DNA of 64,000 nucleotides from Clostridium_AM tanneri (GTDB lineage Bacteria; Bacillota; Clostridia; Clostridiales; Clostridiaceae): positions 248,001 through 312,000 of the forward strand of contig NZ_JARUJP010000001.1 of NCBI RefSeq assembly GCF_033659955.1, read 5' to 3'. Shown here piece by piece: positions 24,879 to 34,187 of this stretch. Positions within the stretch are counted from its first letter, which is position 1; every line of letters begins with the position of its first letter. The position numbers and the translations under genes are program-made. The notes under the pieces are model-generated. The model was not told where the DNA came from and did no database searches. It saw nothing but the letters and a program-made list of their open reading frames with translations.

Positions 24879-26684
24879 TTAGTAGTCTATTGAAATTTTA
24901 TTTATATCTTCGTACTCTAGTTCATACAGACTAAATATTTCATAGTTTAATTTTCTTTGAAGTTCCTTAAGTTGTTTCTTGTCTTCCATATTACTATCAT
25001 TTTTATTAGCAGCCTTTTCATTTATTAGCTTCTTTGCTTTGGCACTAATTTTATCTACCAGTCCTTCTATTGTAGTTTGCTTCTCTTTACTGCAACATTT
25101 AATAGGAAGTCTATCCAACCCATACTTCTTTATCTGAGGAGTAGAATTTATGTTTGTTATAAGAAAATTAGAGTAATACCACTCTGTTAGCCTTGAGTTT
25201 AGTACTGCTAAAACATATTTATAGGAAAATCCTTCTCTTAAATTTATTATTCCATAGAGGGATTGTTCAATAATATAGCCTTCTGTATCCAATGCAGCTA
25301 TTATTTTATTTCCCGTTTTTCTTACAACAATCTTCAAAGGACATGCTAATTTTTTTATATTCTTAGTACCACCCTTTAGATTTTCAGGAATAAATTCGTA
25401 ATAATATCTACTTATAATATTAAATCTATTAATATTTTCTCCCTTTAATATTTCTACCTGTTTGCTGGTAACTTTCTCTGTTGATATCTTTTTAGAGTCA
25501 CCAATAAACCCTGTAAAAGTTGTGCTTATATCGCCTAAGGTTACACTTTTATTTTCTACTTTTTCCTTTATCAATTTATAGTCACTATTGCTTTCATAAA
25601 TAAATTCGTAATCTTCGGTACTAAGGTATTCTTTTTGATGAATATCATATTGCCTTTTATTAAATATGTTTATGCTTATTTTGCTATTCTCTTCATAATC
25701 TTTTTCTAATATAAGTATCATAGTATCCGTATTTATTTCTGGAAAGTTTACTTGGAATGCTAAATGTACTATTTTATAATTAGTTAACAATTCTTTCCTC
25801 AATAACTTGTACTGAAGATTTTTTGCAAATCTATCTGGTATAATAAACCCAACTCTTCCAGTATTTTTTATCAAATCAATTGCTCTTTTTAAAAAAAATT
25901 CATATAAATTAGGAAGGTACTTATTTCCATCATATTTAGTAATATAGTAGTTTAATAAGTTATCATCAATATTCTTTTTATATTTTCTATTTAAAGAAAC
26001 CCAAGGTGGGTTACCAATGATATAGTCATATTTTTTTCCCCAAAAGTTACGTATATTTCGTAATTCTAATAGTTCATCCTTATTCAAATACTTCTCTGTA
26101 CTTTTAAAATTTATATCTCTATATTTGCACAAAAATTTCCCTGAGGTAAATATCTCCTCATTCTCAAAGCAGTAATCCTCCTCCCATCTTATTAAACTAT
26201 CACAGCAAACAATATTATCACTTAAATCTAAATCATATACTCCTTTAGATAATAAATTTGCTTTAGTGATTTGTACAGCTTCATCATCAATATCTGCACC
26301 ATAAATACAATACTTTAAGATATGATAGTGTAGATTTTTCTTTTTCCAATAGTCTTCTCCAGTTAGTTTTTTCAACTTACCATTTACGCTGATGCTATAT
26401 TCTTCTTTTAAGTATTTTTTTCTTATAAGTTCAATGTTATCACTAAACTTACTCTTTAATACATCATAAGCCTTAATTAAAAAATATCCCACACCGCAGG
26501 AAGGGTCTAAAATTTTCACAAAAGGATTATCTACTAAATTTAAATTACTTAGTGTATTTTCTATTATGTAGTCTACTATATAGTCTGGAGTGTAAAAACT
26601 TCCATAGGTCTTTCTTTTTACCTTATCCATAGCTTTTTCATACTCTTTTCCTAATATCCTGATACTTTTATGTTTGTCATACAT
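24879..26684 (-). CDS. solitary adenine-N6 DNA methyltransferase, CamA-like (A)
   Basis: The 601 residues show FYTP at 30-33 (motif X region), the SAM-binding DPSCGVGYF at 60-68 (motif I), YGADIDDEAV and CCDSL as later SAM motifs, and the catalytic NPPW at 225-228 (motif IV). This is the gamma-type order of Eco57I/TaqI-like enzymes. The C-terminal half looks like a TaqI-type target recognition domain with a helical end. The N-terminus (GKEYEKAMDKVKRKTYGSFYTPDYIVDYI) closely resembles C. difficile CamA, a solitary CAAAAA methylase that influences sporulation. No nuclease domain or neighbour is present. GGAAAGGAT precedes ATG 26684. It lies 36 bases after the metallophosphoesterase gene, probably in the same transcript. 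Target sequence unknown. Confidence 0.85.
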   Translation of the reverse strand: MYDKHKSIRILGKEYEKAMDKVKRKTYGSFYTPDYIVDYIIENTLSNLNLVDNPFVKILDPSCGVGYFLIKAYDVLKSKFSDNIELIRKKYLKEEYSISVNGKLKKLTGEDYWKKKNLHYHILKYCIYGADIDDEAVQITKANLLSKGVYDLDLSDNIVCCDSLIRWEEDYCFENEEIFTSGKFLCKYRDINFKSTEKYLNKDELLELRNIRNFWGKKYDYIIGNPPWVSLNRKYKKNIDDNLLNYYITKYDGNKYLPNLYEFFLKRAIDLIKNTGRVGFIIPDRFAKNLQYKLLRKELLTNYKIVHLAFQVNFPEINTDTMILILEKDYEENSKISINIFNKRQYDIHQKEYLSTEDYEFIYESNSDYKLIKEKVENKSVTLGDISTTFTGFIGDSKKISTEKVTSKQVEILKGENINRFNIISRYYYEFIPENLKGGTKNIKKLACPLKIVVRKTGNKIIAALDTEGYIIEQSLYGIINLREGFSYKYVLAVLNSRLTEWYYSNFLITNINSTPQIKKYGLDRLPIKCCSKEKQTTIEGLVDKISAKAKKLINEKAANKNDSNMEDKKQLKELQRKLNYEIFSLYELEYEDINKISIDY

Positions 26685-26720
26685 ATTATTATCCTTTCCA
26701 AGCTACTACTTTGAGGCCTT

Positions 26721-27872
26721 CTATTTTGAAAACTTCACTATTGTCCTCACAATTTCAGAATTACTTCCTACTCTTATTGGAGGACCCCAGGTACCATATC
26801 CAGAGGATACTATAACATTAAAATTATCTTCCTTTAGATACCCCCAGTCAATTTTAAATACTCTCTCAGTTACCAAACCTGCAGGAAAAAACTGTCCCTT
26901 GTGTGTATGTCCCGAAAACTGTAAATCTACTTCAGCTTTTTTTGTTTCTTCTAGTTTCACAGGTTGATGATCTAGTATAATTAATGGTAGTGATTTATCA
27001 GCATCCTTAGTAATAACGGATACCTCTTTTCTTTTTCCACCTATCACTCTTCCCGCAGAAGCATCTTCTCTTCCTACTACATAAAAGGAATCACTTACTT
27101 TAACCATTTTATCTCTTAAAATATTTATGTTTGCCTCTTTATAGGCCTTTTCAACTTTTTCTATACTACCACCGAAGTAGTCATGATTTCCTAATACTCC
27201 GTAAACACCATACTTTGATTTAATATGTCTAAAGGATTCTCCCATATTATTATTTATAAAAGGCTCTATATCATCATCTATTATGTCTCCCGCTAAAAAT
27301 ACTATATCTGGGTTAAGTTTATTAATTTCACTTACCATCTTATCTAATCTGCCTTTTCCTATTAAGCTTCCTAGATGTATATCAGAAACAGTTACTATAT
27401 TTAGTTCCTTTAAAGCTCCCGCTTTTTTGTCTATGTTAATCTCGTAATTGATCACCTTACTATGACCTGCATTATAGGTTCCATATGCTAGTAATAGTAT
27501 TATTATAAAGATAGCAGCCAAATTTAAAATCAAGTGAATATCCGTATTGCCTCTGTAGTAAGACTTAATCTTAAATAATCTTATTACTATATTCACAACG
27601 CCAAAAAGCATGGCTCCAATTAAAAAATATACTAGAGCAGCAAGCCAGTAACCACCTATTATATTAAAAACTCTATCTAGAGCTGCTGGTAAATAGCCTC
27701 TTCCTACTCTTCCAATAAACACGGATAGAGCTATTGAAGCAAATAATGCCCAATAAATATATATACTTATAGTTGGCATAAAGTGTCTTAAAATATCTAA
27801 ACCTCTAAGTCCTATGAATATATTTGCTGCTGCAAAAATTGATAAAAAGAGTATTAGTACTAAATAAATCAT
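26721..27872 (-). CDS. membrane metallophosphoesterase (YkuE/YaeI-like)
   Basis: The 383 residues have four to five membrane segments in the first 135, then a calcineurin-type phosphoesterase domain. The domain has metal motifs DIHLG (154-158), GDIIDD (185-190), GNHDY (218-222) and SGHTHKGQ (about 322). Active domain architecture is complete. Relatives act on lipid or nucleotide phosphates at the membrane. The substrate here is unknown. AAAGGTGGG precedes ATG 27872. It probably forms an operon with the downstream methyltransferase. Confidence 0.85.
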   Translation of the reverse strand: MIYLVLILFLSIFAAANIFIGLRGLDILRHFMPTISIYIYWALFASIALSVFIGRVGRGYLPAALDRVFNIIGGYWLAALVYFLIGAMLFGVVNIVIRLFKIKSYYRGNTDIHLILNLAAIFIIILLLAYGTYNAGHSKVINYEINIDKKAGALKELNIVTVSDIHLGSLIGKGRLDKMVSEINKLNPDIVFLAGDIIDDDIEPFINNNMGESFRHIKSKYGVYGVLGNHDYFGGSIEKVEKAYKEANINILRDKMVKVSDSFYVVGREDASAGRVIGGKRKEVSVITKDADKSLPLIILDHQPVKLEETKKAEVDLQFSGHTHKGQFFPAGLVTERVFKIDWGYLKEDNFNVIVSSGYGTWGPPIRVGSNSEIVRTIVKFSK

Positions 27873-28050
27873 TTTAACCCACCTTTAATAGATGTTCTTA
27901 TATTTTAAATTCTTTCCTTAATTATTATATTTTAGCATATATAATTGAAAAGTATAAAAACTTTTTTAATAGACATCCTATAAAATGAAACCATTACACA
28001 GAACTTTTTAATCTTTAAGTATTCATAATATACAAAAGGAAGTGAACTGA

Positions 28051-28191
28051 ATGACACACAGAGAAAGTAAAAAGGCAACAAAGCCGCAGAATAAGAAGTT
28101 TTCTAGACCAGATGTTATTTATGAAGAAGAAATGATGAAAAAGCCATCTCACAGTGCTTTAGATATTGATAGGGTTAGTACTAAAGGTTAG
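28051..28191 (+). CDS. small basic protein of unknown function, 46 aa
   Basis: The frame begins MTHRESKKATKPQNKK, continues SRPDVIYEEEMMKKP and ends DIDRVSTKG. It is basic at the start and acidic in the middle, with no membrane segment. AAAGGAAGTGA lies 6 bases before the ATG, and a terminator hairpin follows 16 bases after the stop. The isolated position between convergently and divergently placed genes also supports a real gene. I do not recognise it. Small, very hydrophilic proteins of this kind in clostridia are often late-stage or sporulation products, but nothing here proves that. Confidence 0.6.
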   Translation: MTHRESKKATKPQNKKFSRPDVIYEEEMMKKPSHSALDIDRVSTKG

Positions 28192-28207
28192 TAATTTAAT
28201 GTACAAA

Positions 28208-28234
28208 AAGAGACTGCTAAAAATACAGTCTCTT
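28208..28234. terminator. bidirectional terminator
   Basis: A perfect 9-bp stem AAGAGACTG (28208-28216) with CAGTCTCTT (28226-28234) has T runs on both sides. It serves the 46-residue gene and the MATE gene. Confidence 0.75.
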
Positions 28235-28237
28235 CTT

Positions 28238-29623
28238 TTATTTAGAATATCCCATTGATACTTTAGAATTAGCTCCTATTTCTCTTTCCTCACTTAGTTT
28301 CTTCATTTCTATAAACAAGAACACTGCGGTTAAAATAGAGGCTATGAAATCTGATATTGGTGCTGCCATCCATATTCCATTTAAATTATATATATTTGGA
28401 AGTATTAACAGCATAGGTATAAGAATTATAACTTGTCTTAAAAGAGCTAAAAGCATAGATATTTTAGCCTTACCAATTGCTTGGAAGAAGTTTGAACTAA
28501 CAATTTGAAAACCAACTACAGGGAACATTATCATAAATATTTTTATTCCATGAACAGTTATAGCTGTTAACTCTGCATCGGATTTATTAAACATACTTAC
28601 TAAAACTGTAGGAAAAACATGAACAGCAATTGTTCCTGTCGTTGATACTATAACAGCCGCTATTCCTGCTAATTTTAATGCACTTTTTACACGATCGTAT
28701 AGTTTTGCACCATAATTGAATCCTATTATAGGTTGTGACCCCTGATTTATACCAAAGATAGGCATTAGAAAAATAGTAGCTATACTATTTATTATACCAA
28801 AGGCACCTATAGCCAAATCTCCACCATAGGTAGCAAGACTATTATTTAAAATAATATTAACTGCACTGGACGCTATCTGCATAGCAAAAGGTGACATACC
28901 TATAGCAAATATACCTGCAACTATGTTCTTGTCAATCTTGAAGTTTTCCTTTTTAAGCTTCAACATACTGTTTTTGCCTCTAAAGTATGACACTACCCAA
29001 ATACTGTTAACAGCTTGTGAAATAACTGTAGCCATTGCTGCTCCTTTAATTCCCCAGCCGAAACCAAATATAAAAATAAAATCTAAAATTATATTTAATA
29101 TACAGCCAATTAGCATAGTCATCATTGCTTTTTTAGGATTTCCCTCAGAACGAATAATATTATTTAAACCAAAACCTATATTTTGTAGTACGGCACCAAA
29201 TAATATTATTGTAATAAATTCTTTGGCATAAACTATAGTGTTATCACTAGCTCCAAAAGATCTTAACATCGGATCTAAGAATGTTAACCCTAAAACTGAA
29301 ACAATTAAAGAAACAATTATAAGTAAAATAAATGCATTTCCCAATATTTTTTCCGCTTCATCTTTCTTATGCTGCCCCAATTTTATAGATATTTGAGCTG
29401 CTGCCCCTATACCTACCAGCATTCCAAAGGCCATAATTACTATTCCTATAGGAAATGTAAGACTTACCCCTGAAATTGCCATTGCACCTACAACTCTTCC
29501 TATGAATATTCTATCTATTACTATATATAAAGAGTTAACTAACATTCCAACTATAGCTGGAACAGAAAATTCTAATAGTAATTTTCCTATACTTTGCTCT
29601 GCTAATTTTTTTGAACGATCCAT
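28238..29623 (-). CDS. MATE-family efflux transporter
   Basis: The 461 residues have 12 membrane segments in two related halves. The N-terminus LAEQSIGKLLLEFSVPAIVGMLVNSLYIVIDRIFIG is typical of the MepA/NorM-like MATE family, which exports drugs and cationic dyes using a sodium or proton gradient. The longest frame starts at 29674, but AGGAGGG directly before ATG 29623 decides the start. It follows a marR gene on the same strand, and both leaders carry the same operator-like repeat, so it is probably repressed by that regulator. Confidence 0.88.
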   Translation of the reverse strand: MDRSKKLAEQSIGKLLLEFSVPAIVGMLVNSLYIVIDRIFIGRVVGAMAISGVSLTFPIGIVIMAFGMLVGIGAAAQISIKLGQHKKDEAEKILGNAFILLIIVSLIVSVLGLTFLDPMLRSFGASDNTIVYAKEFITIILFGAVLQNIGFGLNNIIRSEGNPKKAMMTMLIGCILNIILDFIFIFGFGWGIKGAAMATVISQAVNSIWVVSYFRGKNSMLKLKKENFKIDKNIVAGIFAIGMSPFAMQIASSAVNIILNNSLATYGGDLAIGAFGIINSIATIFLMPIFGINQGSQPIIGFNYGAKLYDRVKSALKLAGIAAVIVSTTGTIAVHVFPTVLVSMFNKSDAELTAITVHGIKIFMIMFPVVGFQIVSSNFFQAIGKAKISMLLALLRQVIILIPMLLILPNIYNLNGIWMAAPISDFIASILTAVFLFIEMKKLSEEREIGANSKVSMGYSK

Positions 29624-29696
29624 AAAATCCCTCCTAAATTTATATTTGAAAATTATTAATAAACTCAACCCCATTTATCATAATATTAAGACCCTA

Positions 29697-29716
29697 AATA
29701 TTAGGTTCCTAAATAA
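29697..29716. promoter_or_regulatory. putative MarR operator in the MATE leader
   Basis: AATATTAG-GTTC-CTAAATAA matches the marR-leader repeat TTATTTAG-CCTC-CTAAATAA: the right arm is identical and spacing is 4. A further CCTAAATA half-site lies just to the left (29693-29700). Confidence 0.5.
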
Positions 29717-29758
29717 TTTTACAGAATAGTATCTCTTGTATTTTCTGCTGAAGTCTTA

Positions 29759-30202
29759 TTAATGTTGTTCTAGATTGTTATTAAGTTTCTTTAACCATGA
29801 AAGCATCAACAATTTTTCCTCTGGTGAAAATCCTTCACAAATCAACTTTTCCATTTCATCTACCACTTCTAAGCTTTTAAGTTTAAGTTCCTGTCCTTCT
29901 TCTGTAAGATAAATCCTGTTAATTCTTGCATCTACCTTATCTTCTCTTCTCACTACCCAACCTTTAGTTACTAATGTATCTATTAACCCTGTCAGAGATG
30001 GCGGCTTTATCTTCAATTTTTTTGCAATTTCCTTCTGAGTTAAACCATCCTGTCTCCAAAGTCGTGACAGCACACTTAGTTGAGATACGGTAAATCCATA
30101 CTTCTCCAACTTCTGATTGTGTATATTTATCATATTTCTATTAATTATCTTAATCCAATGCCCTACCCATTTTTCTACTTCGTGTTCAAACTTTTCATTC
30201 AT
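29759..30202 (-). CDS. MarR-family transcriptional regulator
   Basis: The 147-residue winged-helix protein has the recognition region LTQKEIAKKLKIKPPSLTGLIDTLVTKGWV (about residues 54-83) and the wing REDKVDARINRIYLTEEG. Flanking helices serve for dimer formation. It probably represses itself and the MATE gene behind it and responds to a small toxic ligand. The start ATG 30202 has its GAGG binding site in the middle of a 20-bp inverted repeat, so repressor binding would also mask or sit at the start of the message region. Confidence 0.88.
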   Translation of the reverse strand: MNEKFEHEVEKWVGHWIKIINRNMINIHNQKLEKYGFTVSQLSVLSRLWRQDGLTQKEIAKKLKIKPPSLTGLIDTLVTKGWVVRREDKVDARINRIYLTEEGQELKLKSLEVVDEMEKLICEGFSPEEKLLMLSWLKKLNNNLEQH

Positions 30203-30222
30203 TTATTTAGCCTCCTAAATAA
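30203..30222. promoter_or_regulatory. putative MarR operator overlapping the marR ribosome binding site
   Basis: TTATTTAG-CCTC-CTAAATAA is a perfect 8-bp inverted repeat, immediately before the marR start and about 12 bases after the -10 box. Confidence 0.6.
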
Positions 30223-30233
30223 CCACTCGTACT

Positions 30234-30262
30234 ATTTTATATTAATGCTTCTATATTGTCAA
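30234..30262 (-). promoter_or_regulatory. promoter of marR
   Basis: On the minus strand TTGACA (complement of 30257-30262) and TAAAAT (complement of 30234-30239) are 17 bases apart, close to the consensus. Confidence 0.75.
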
Positions 30263-30403
30263 TAACAATAAAAATTTTATATAATTAATTGTAACAATAG
30301 ATAAACAAAAAAGTTTCACATCATTAACACTTTTGTCACTAAACTGTAACAAATTCAAATTATTATATAGCTATAAAATAAATTTACCTTGGAGGAAGAT
30401 ATT

Positions 30404-31639
30404 ATGGACAATTTTAATAATTCTAGTATAAATAATGATTTTAATAGAGATGATAGAGAAATTTTCAATAAAAATAATATTATTACTACAGATTATGTAG
30501 AAGTTAACCAATCAAATAGAAAGAAAGGACCTAGAAGAAAAAAAGCTCTATCTTATGTAGTAGTAGGATTAATTTGCAGCATGGTAGGAGGAGCTGCTTC
30601 TACTGCAGCTTCATTATATCTACTACCTAAATCGGATTTGTTTAAAAGTACACCACTATACCAGAGTATGGTAGAAAACAAAACAGAAAGTACTTATCTA
30701 AAGCCTTCACCTATGTCTACAAATTCTGGTGCTCTTTCTGTTTCTGAGATAGCTAAAAAGGTAGGCCCTGCTGTAGTAGGTGTATCTACTAAAAGTCAAA
30801 GCGATCCAGACTACTTTGGATTTTCTCAATCGCAAGAAGGCTTAGGCTCTGGAATTATAATTAATGAAGAAGGTTATATACTTACCAATTATCATGTTAT
30901 AGAGGGAGCGAATAAGGTAAGTATTATCTTTAATAACAAGAAGGAAGTTCAAGCCAAGATAATAAACTACGATGCAGATTTAGATTTAGCTATAGTTAAA
31001 GTAACAGAGAATGTCAAAATGCCTGCAGTAGCAGAGCTGGGCAATTCTAAAGATATGCAGGTAGGAGATCCTGTAGTTGCCATAGGAAACCCTTTAGGAA
31101 AGGAACTGTTAGGTTCTGTTACTACTGGTGTAATAAGTGCTGCAAATAGAGAAATTAAAGTAGGTAATGTTACCCAAACTCTTATACAAACAGATGCTGC
31201 TATAAATCCTGGGAATAGTGGTGGTGCTTTAGTTAACTCTTACGGTCAGGTTATAGGTGTCAACAGTGCTAAAATGGGTGGTGACGGTGTTGAAGGTCTT
31301 GGTTTCTCTATTCCTATAGATATTGTAAAACCAAAAATAAGTACTTTGCTGAAACCTATTTTAAAAATTGGTATAGCTGGTAGAGATATTACTTCAGATA
31401 TGGCAAAACGTTACAATATGCCTGAAGGAGTTTATGTGGCTCAAGTAGAAGAGTTCAGTCCGGCAGAAAAATCTGGTCTTAAAACTGGAGATATAATTTT
31501 AAAGTTTGATGGTAAATCTGTTAAATCCATTAATGATATTAATAAAATAAAAGGTGAGCATAAATCTGGAGATCAGATACAGATAGATGTTTATCGAGAT
31601 GGTAAAAACAAGCTCCTAACTTTAACACTGTCCGAATAA
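30404..31639 (+). CDS. htrA: HtrA/DegP-like S1C serine protease with PDZ domain
   Basis: The 411 residues have a cytoplasmic polar start, one membrane segment at about 50-75, a trypsin-like domain with the triad His164 (TNYHV), Asp194 (DADLDLAIV) and Ser272 (NPGNSGGA), and one C-terminal PDZ domain (SPAEKSGLKTGDIILK). It handles misfolded proteins on the outer face of the membrane. TTGGAGGAAG precedes ATG 30404; the longest frame's TTG at 30389 lies in the binding site. It is transcribed alone. Confidence 0.93.
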   Translation: MDNFNNSSINNDFNRDDREIFNKNNIITTDYVEVNQSNRKKGPRRKKALSYVVVGLICSMVGGAASTAASLYLLPKSDLFKSTPLYQSMVENKTESTYLKPSPMSTNSGALSVSEIAKKVGPAVVGVSTKSQSDPDYFGFSQSQEGLGSGIIINEEGYILTNYHVIEGANKVSIIFNNKKEVQAKIINYDADLDLAIVKVTENVKMPAVAELGNSKDMQVGDPVVAIGNPLGKELLGSVTTGVISAANREIKVGNVTQTLIQTDAAINPGNSGGALVNSYGQVIGVNSAKMGGDGVEGLGFSIPIDIVKPKISTLLKPILKIGIAGRDITSDMAKRYNMPEGVYVAQVEEFSPAEKSGLKTGDIILKFDGKSVKSINDINKIKGEHKSGDQIQIDVYRDGKNKLLTLTLSE

Positions 31640-31670
31640 TTTAAATATAGTTTTTCTCTATTGACCTTTT

Positions 31671-31705
31671 AAGGGACTGATTTATGCAAGTTAAATCAGT
31701 CCCTT
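31671..31705 (+). terminator. terminator of htrA
   Basis: A perfect 14-bp stem AAGGGACTGATTTA (31671-31684) with 31692-31705 and a 7-base loop lies 32 bases after the stop. T run is modest. Confidence 0.7.
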
Positions 31706-31746
31706 GTTTATAGTTCTCATTATTCCTAAAATATTTTTAGAATACT

Positions 31747-31793
31747 TTTAAATTAACATTTATATATTATACTTATATAAATGTTAATTTAAA
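31747..31793 (-). terminator. 20-bp perfect A/T hairpin at the 3' end of methyltransferase gene B
   Basis: The arms 31747-31766 and 31774-31793 are exact complements with a 7-base loop, three bases after the stop codon. The stem is almost only A/T and lacks a clear T run on the minus strand, so it may be a terminator or a stability element. Confidence 0.5.
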
Positions 31794-31796
31794 TTT

Positions 31797-34100
31797 TTAC
31801 TTTCCTTTATCTTTAAACCAGATGTTATGGACTTCTTCCGTCCAAAGAGTTAATCCATACTCATTTTTACTGTATCTTACTAGCTCTTTTCCCTTCTTAT
31901 TTGAAACCTTTTCTTTTACATACTTGCTCCAACTGTCTGAACATAAATTTAAAACTTCTCTTATTATACATACCTCTTTTTTATCAAATCTATGTTCTTT
32001 AAGTATTTCTATTAGTACATCAATATTGGGAATAGCCTTAGCCAACTCTCTTTCTAAATCTTTAACAGCTAAATACTTTCCAACATGACTTAAAATATTT
32101 ACACTCTTTGTCTTTATTTCTCTATATATTTCATTAATAAGCCCTTCATAATACTTAATATGCTCTGTATTGTACTCATCAATTTCCCTTAACTCACAGT
32201 TAGTATTACAGTTTTCTATTAACTCTATTTCTTTTTCCGACAACTGATAAGCTGCATATAGTATTTCATTACTACTTTTTACACAGACATTTAGCTCTTC
32301 CCTCAATCTTTTTTCCTCATTCTTTAGAATTCTATACTCCCCTAGAATATCCTCGTAACTATTTTTCATGATTAAAGGGCTGAATTTGATGCTCTTTATA
32401 TCCTCTTTAAGATTTACTATTTTTTTTATTATTTCTGAATAAATATTACTGCTTAAAACCTCTCTGTGTATAGGTATTCTTTCTAAATCATAATGTTGTA
32501 TGTAGGGATAAGCTTCAGGATTTGTTATAAGAGCTTTTATAAAATAGAAGTTAGATAACTTTGATTGTATTTGTCCTAGTAAATTATATACATCATCTTC
32601 CTCAAAGGGAATAATCATATATACAGATTGTTCTGCAAAAGTACCTTCTTTGTCTAGACTGGCTACTATACTACTGCCAGTTTTCCTTAGTAAGATTTTA
32701 GGATTCTTTCTGTGTTTTTCTATTTTCTTAGTTCCACCAAATACACTCATTCCTTGTAAATAGCAATATCTATCATTATTCTCTATAGTATATTTACCAA
32801 GGTCTCTTCCTAAAGCTATTCTATCTCTATTTGTCATTCCATAAGCATCCTTAAAATTCTTTTCTTTATTTTTGATCATCATTCCTACATGAATATTACA
32901 GAATTCCTTAAGTTCTAAGGAATTAATTTTTATTTTTTCTATTATACTCTTGTAGTTCAACTTTGTGAGAATATTTATGATACACTTCTCATCTTTTGCT
33001 ATTTCTTTTTGGCTAACTTGAGAACGACAAAAGTTTTCTTCGTCTATATAATCTAATTTTAAAGATATTTCATGGTTATCTTCATATTTACTTTTTTCTA
33101 AAATATACACTGCTGTCCCAACAATGGCATCTTTAAATATTTTACTAGAAAACTGAGTAACACTTAATAGCTTGGCATTTCTAACTAAACTGCATCTTGA
33201 ACTAATATAACTACTTGCAAAAAAGTACCTATCTGGTATTATAAACCCGTGCATTCCACCAGGTTTAAGTTTTTCTAGACTTCTTTCCATAAGTAGATAG
33301 AATATATTCTTTTTATATCCTACGGTATTATACTTATTTAAAATGTATTTCCAGTAAGTTTCACTAGTTTCTGATTTAAGCATCATTACATAGGGAGGAT
33401 TTCCTATTATATAATCAAATTCATTGCTCCAAAAATTACTTAACTTCTCTATTACCTGATAACTATCTATTTCCTCTGATCTGTTACTGTATTTATTCTG
33501 CAGTCTAAATATATCATTTAAAACTTTATGTTCCTTATGTAAAATTGACTGTTCCCATTTTAATAGACTATCACACTGTACTATATTGAAACTTATTTCT
33601 AATTTTTCATTGCCTTTTTTTATAAGATTGTTTTTAGTAATAGCTACAGCTACAGGATCTAAGTCTGCACCATAAAGGCAATTTTTTAATATATGATAGT
33701 GTATAATTTCTTCTGTCCAGTAATCATTACCCTTAACCTTTTTTAAACTTTTACCTCTGTCTCCAGTAGTGTAGTTACTGTTAAATTGGCTGTATTCTTC
33801 AATATAATAGGTTTCATCAGCATATAGTTCTCTAATAAGTTTTAAATTTGTAATAAACTTATTTTTTAATATATCATAAGCCTTCACTAAAAAATAACCT
33901 GCCCCGCAAGCAGGATCAAGTATCTTAACAAATGGATTTTTAACTACATCTGCTTTAGAAACTGTATTCTTAAGTATATAATCTATTATAAAATCAGGAG
34001 TATAAAACATTCCCATTGATTTACGTATATCCCTGTCTGTTAACTTTTCATATATGGCCCCGAAAACACCTTCATTCTTTATTATTTCTTCCCCAAGCAT
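31797..34100 (-). CDS. solitary adenine-N6 DNA methyltransferase, CamA-like (B)
   Basis: The 767-residue protein is clearly related to enzyme A: GMFYTPDFIIDYI, motif I DPACGAGYF at 62-70, YGADLDPVAV, QCDSLLKWE, and catalytic NPPY at 234-237. A TaqI-type recognition region follows, and a long helical, charged C-terminal extension of about 170 residues is absent from A. No nuclease motif is visible and no restriction gene is adjacent. It sits 87 bases after lgt, between lgt and htrA. GGAGGAAGAG precedes ATG 34100. The recognition halves of A and B differ, so they likely modify different sites. This is inference. Confidence 0.85.
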   Translation of the reverse strand: MLGEEIIKNEGVFGAIYEKLTDRDIRKSMGMFYTPDFIIDYILKNTVSKADVVKNPFVKILDPACGAGYFLVKAYDILKNKFITNLKLIRELYADETYYIEEYSQFNSNYTTGDRGKSLKKVKGNDYWTEEIIHYHILKNCLYGADLDPVAVAITKNNLIKKGNEKLEISFNIVQCDSLLKWEQSILHKEHKVLNDIFRLQNKYSNRSEEIDSYQVIEKLSNFWSNEFDYIIGNPPYVMMLKSETSETYWKYILNKYNTVGYKKNIFYLLMERSLEKLKPGGMHGFIIPDRYFFASSYISSRCSLVRNAKLLSVTQFSSKIFKDAIVGTAVYILEKSKYEDNHEISLKLDYIDEENFCRSQVSQKEIAKDEKCIINILTKLNYKSIIEKIKINSLELKEFCNIHVGMMIKNKEKNFKDAYGMTNRDRIALGRDLGKYTIENNDRYCYLQGMSVFGGTKKIEKHRKNPKILLRKTGSSIVASLDKEGTFAEQSVYMIIPFEEDDVYNLLGQIQSKLSNFYFIKALITNPEAYPYIQHYDLERIPIHREVLSSNIYSEIIKKIVNLKEDIKSIKFSPLIMKNSYEDILGEYRILKNEEKRLREELNVCVKSSNEILYAAYQLSEKEIELIENCNTNCELREIDEYNTEHIKYYEGLINEIYREIKTKSVNILSHVGKYLAVKDLERELAKAIPNIDVLIEILKEHRFDKKEVCIIREVLNLCSDSWSKYVKEKVSNKKGKELVRYSKNEYGLTLWTEEVHNIWFKDKGK

Positions 34101-34187
34101 AAATTCTCTTCCTCCAAAAGTAATAATTAGCCTCGTTTATTCTAGAACTAATTAACCTAATTCGCCTATTTATTTAGCTAAGGGCTA

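Noticed and set aside
24879..34100. A restriction-modification or phage-defence island
   Set aside because: The two methylases have no nuclease, specificity subunit, or defence gene nearby. The genes between them are ordinary housekeeping and envelope genes with native-looking composition.
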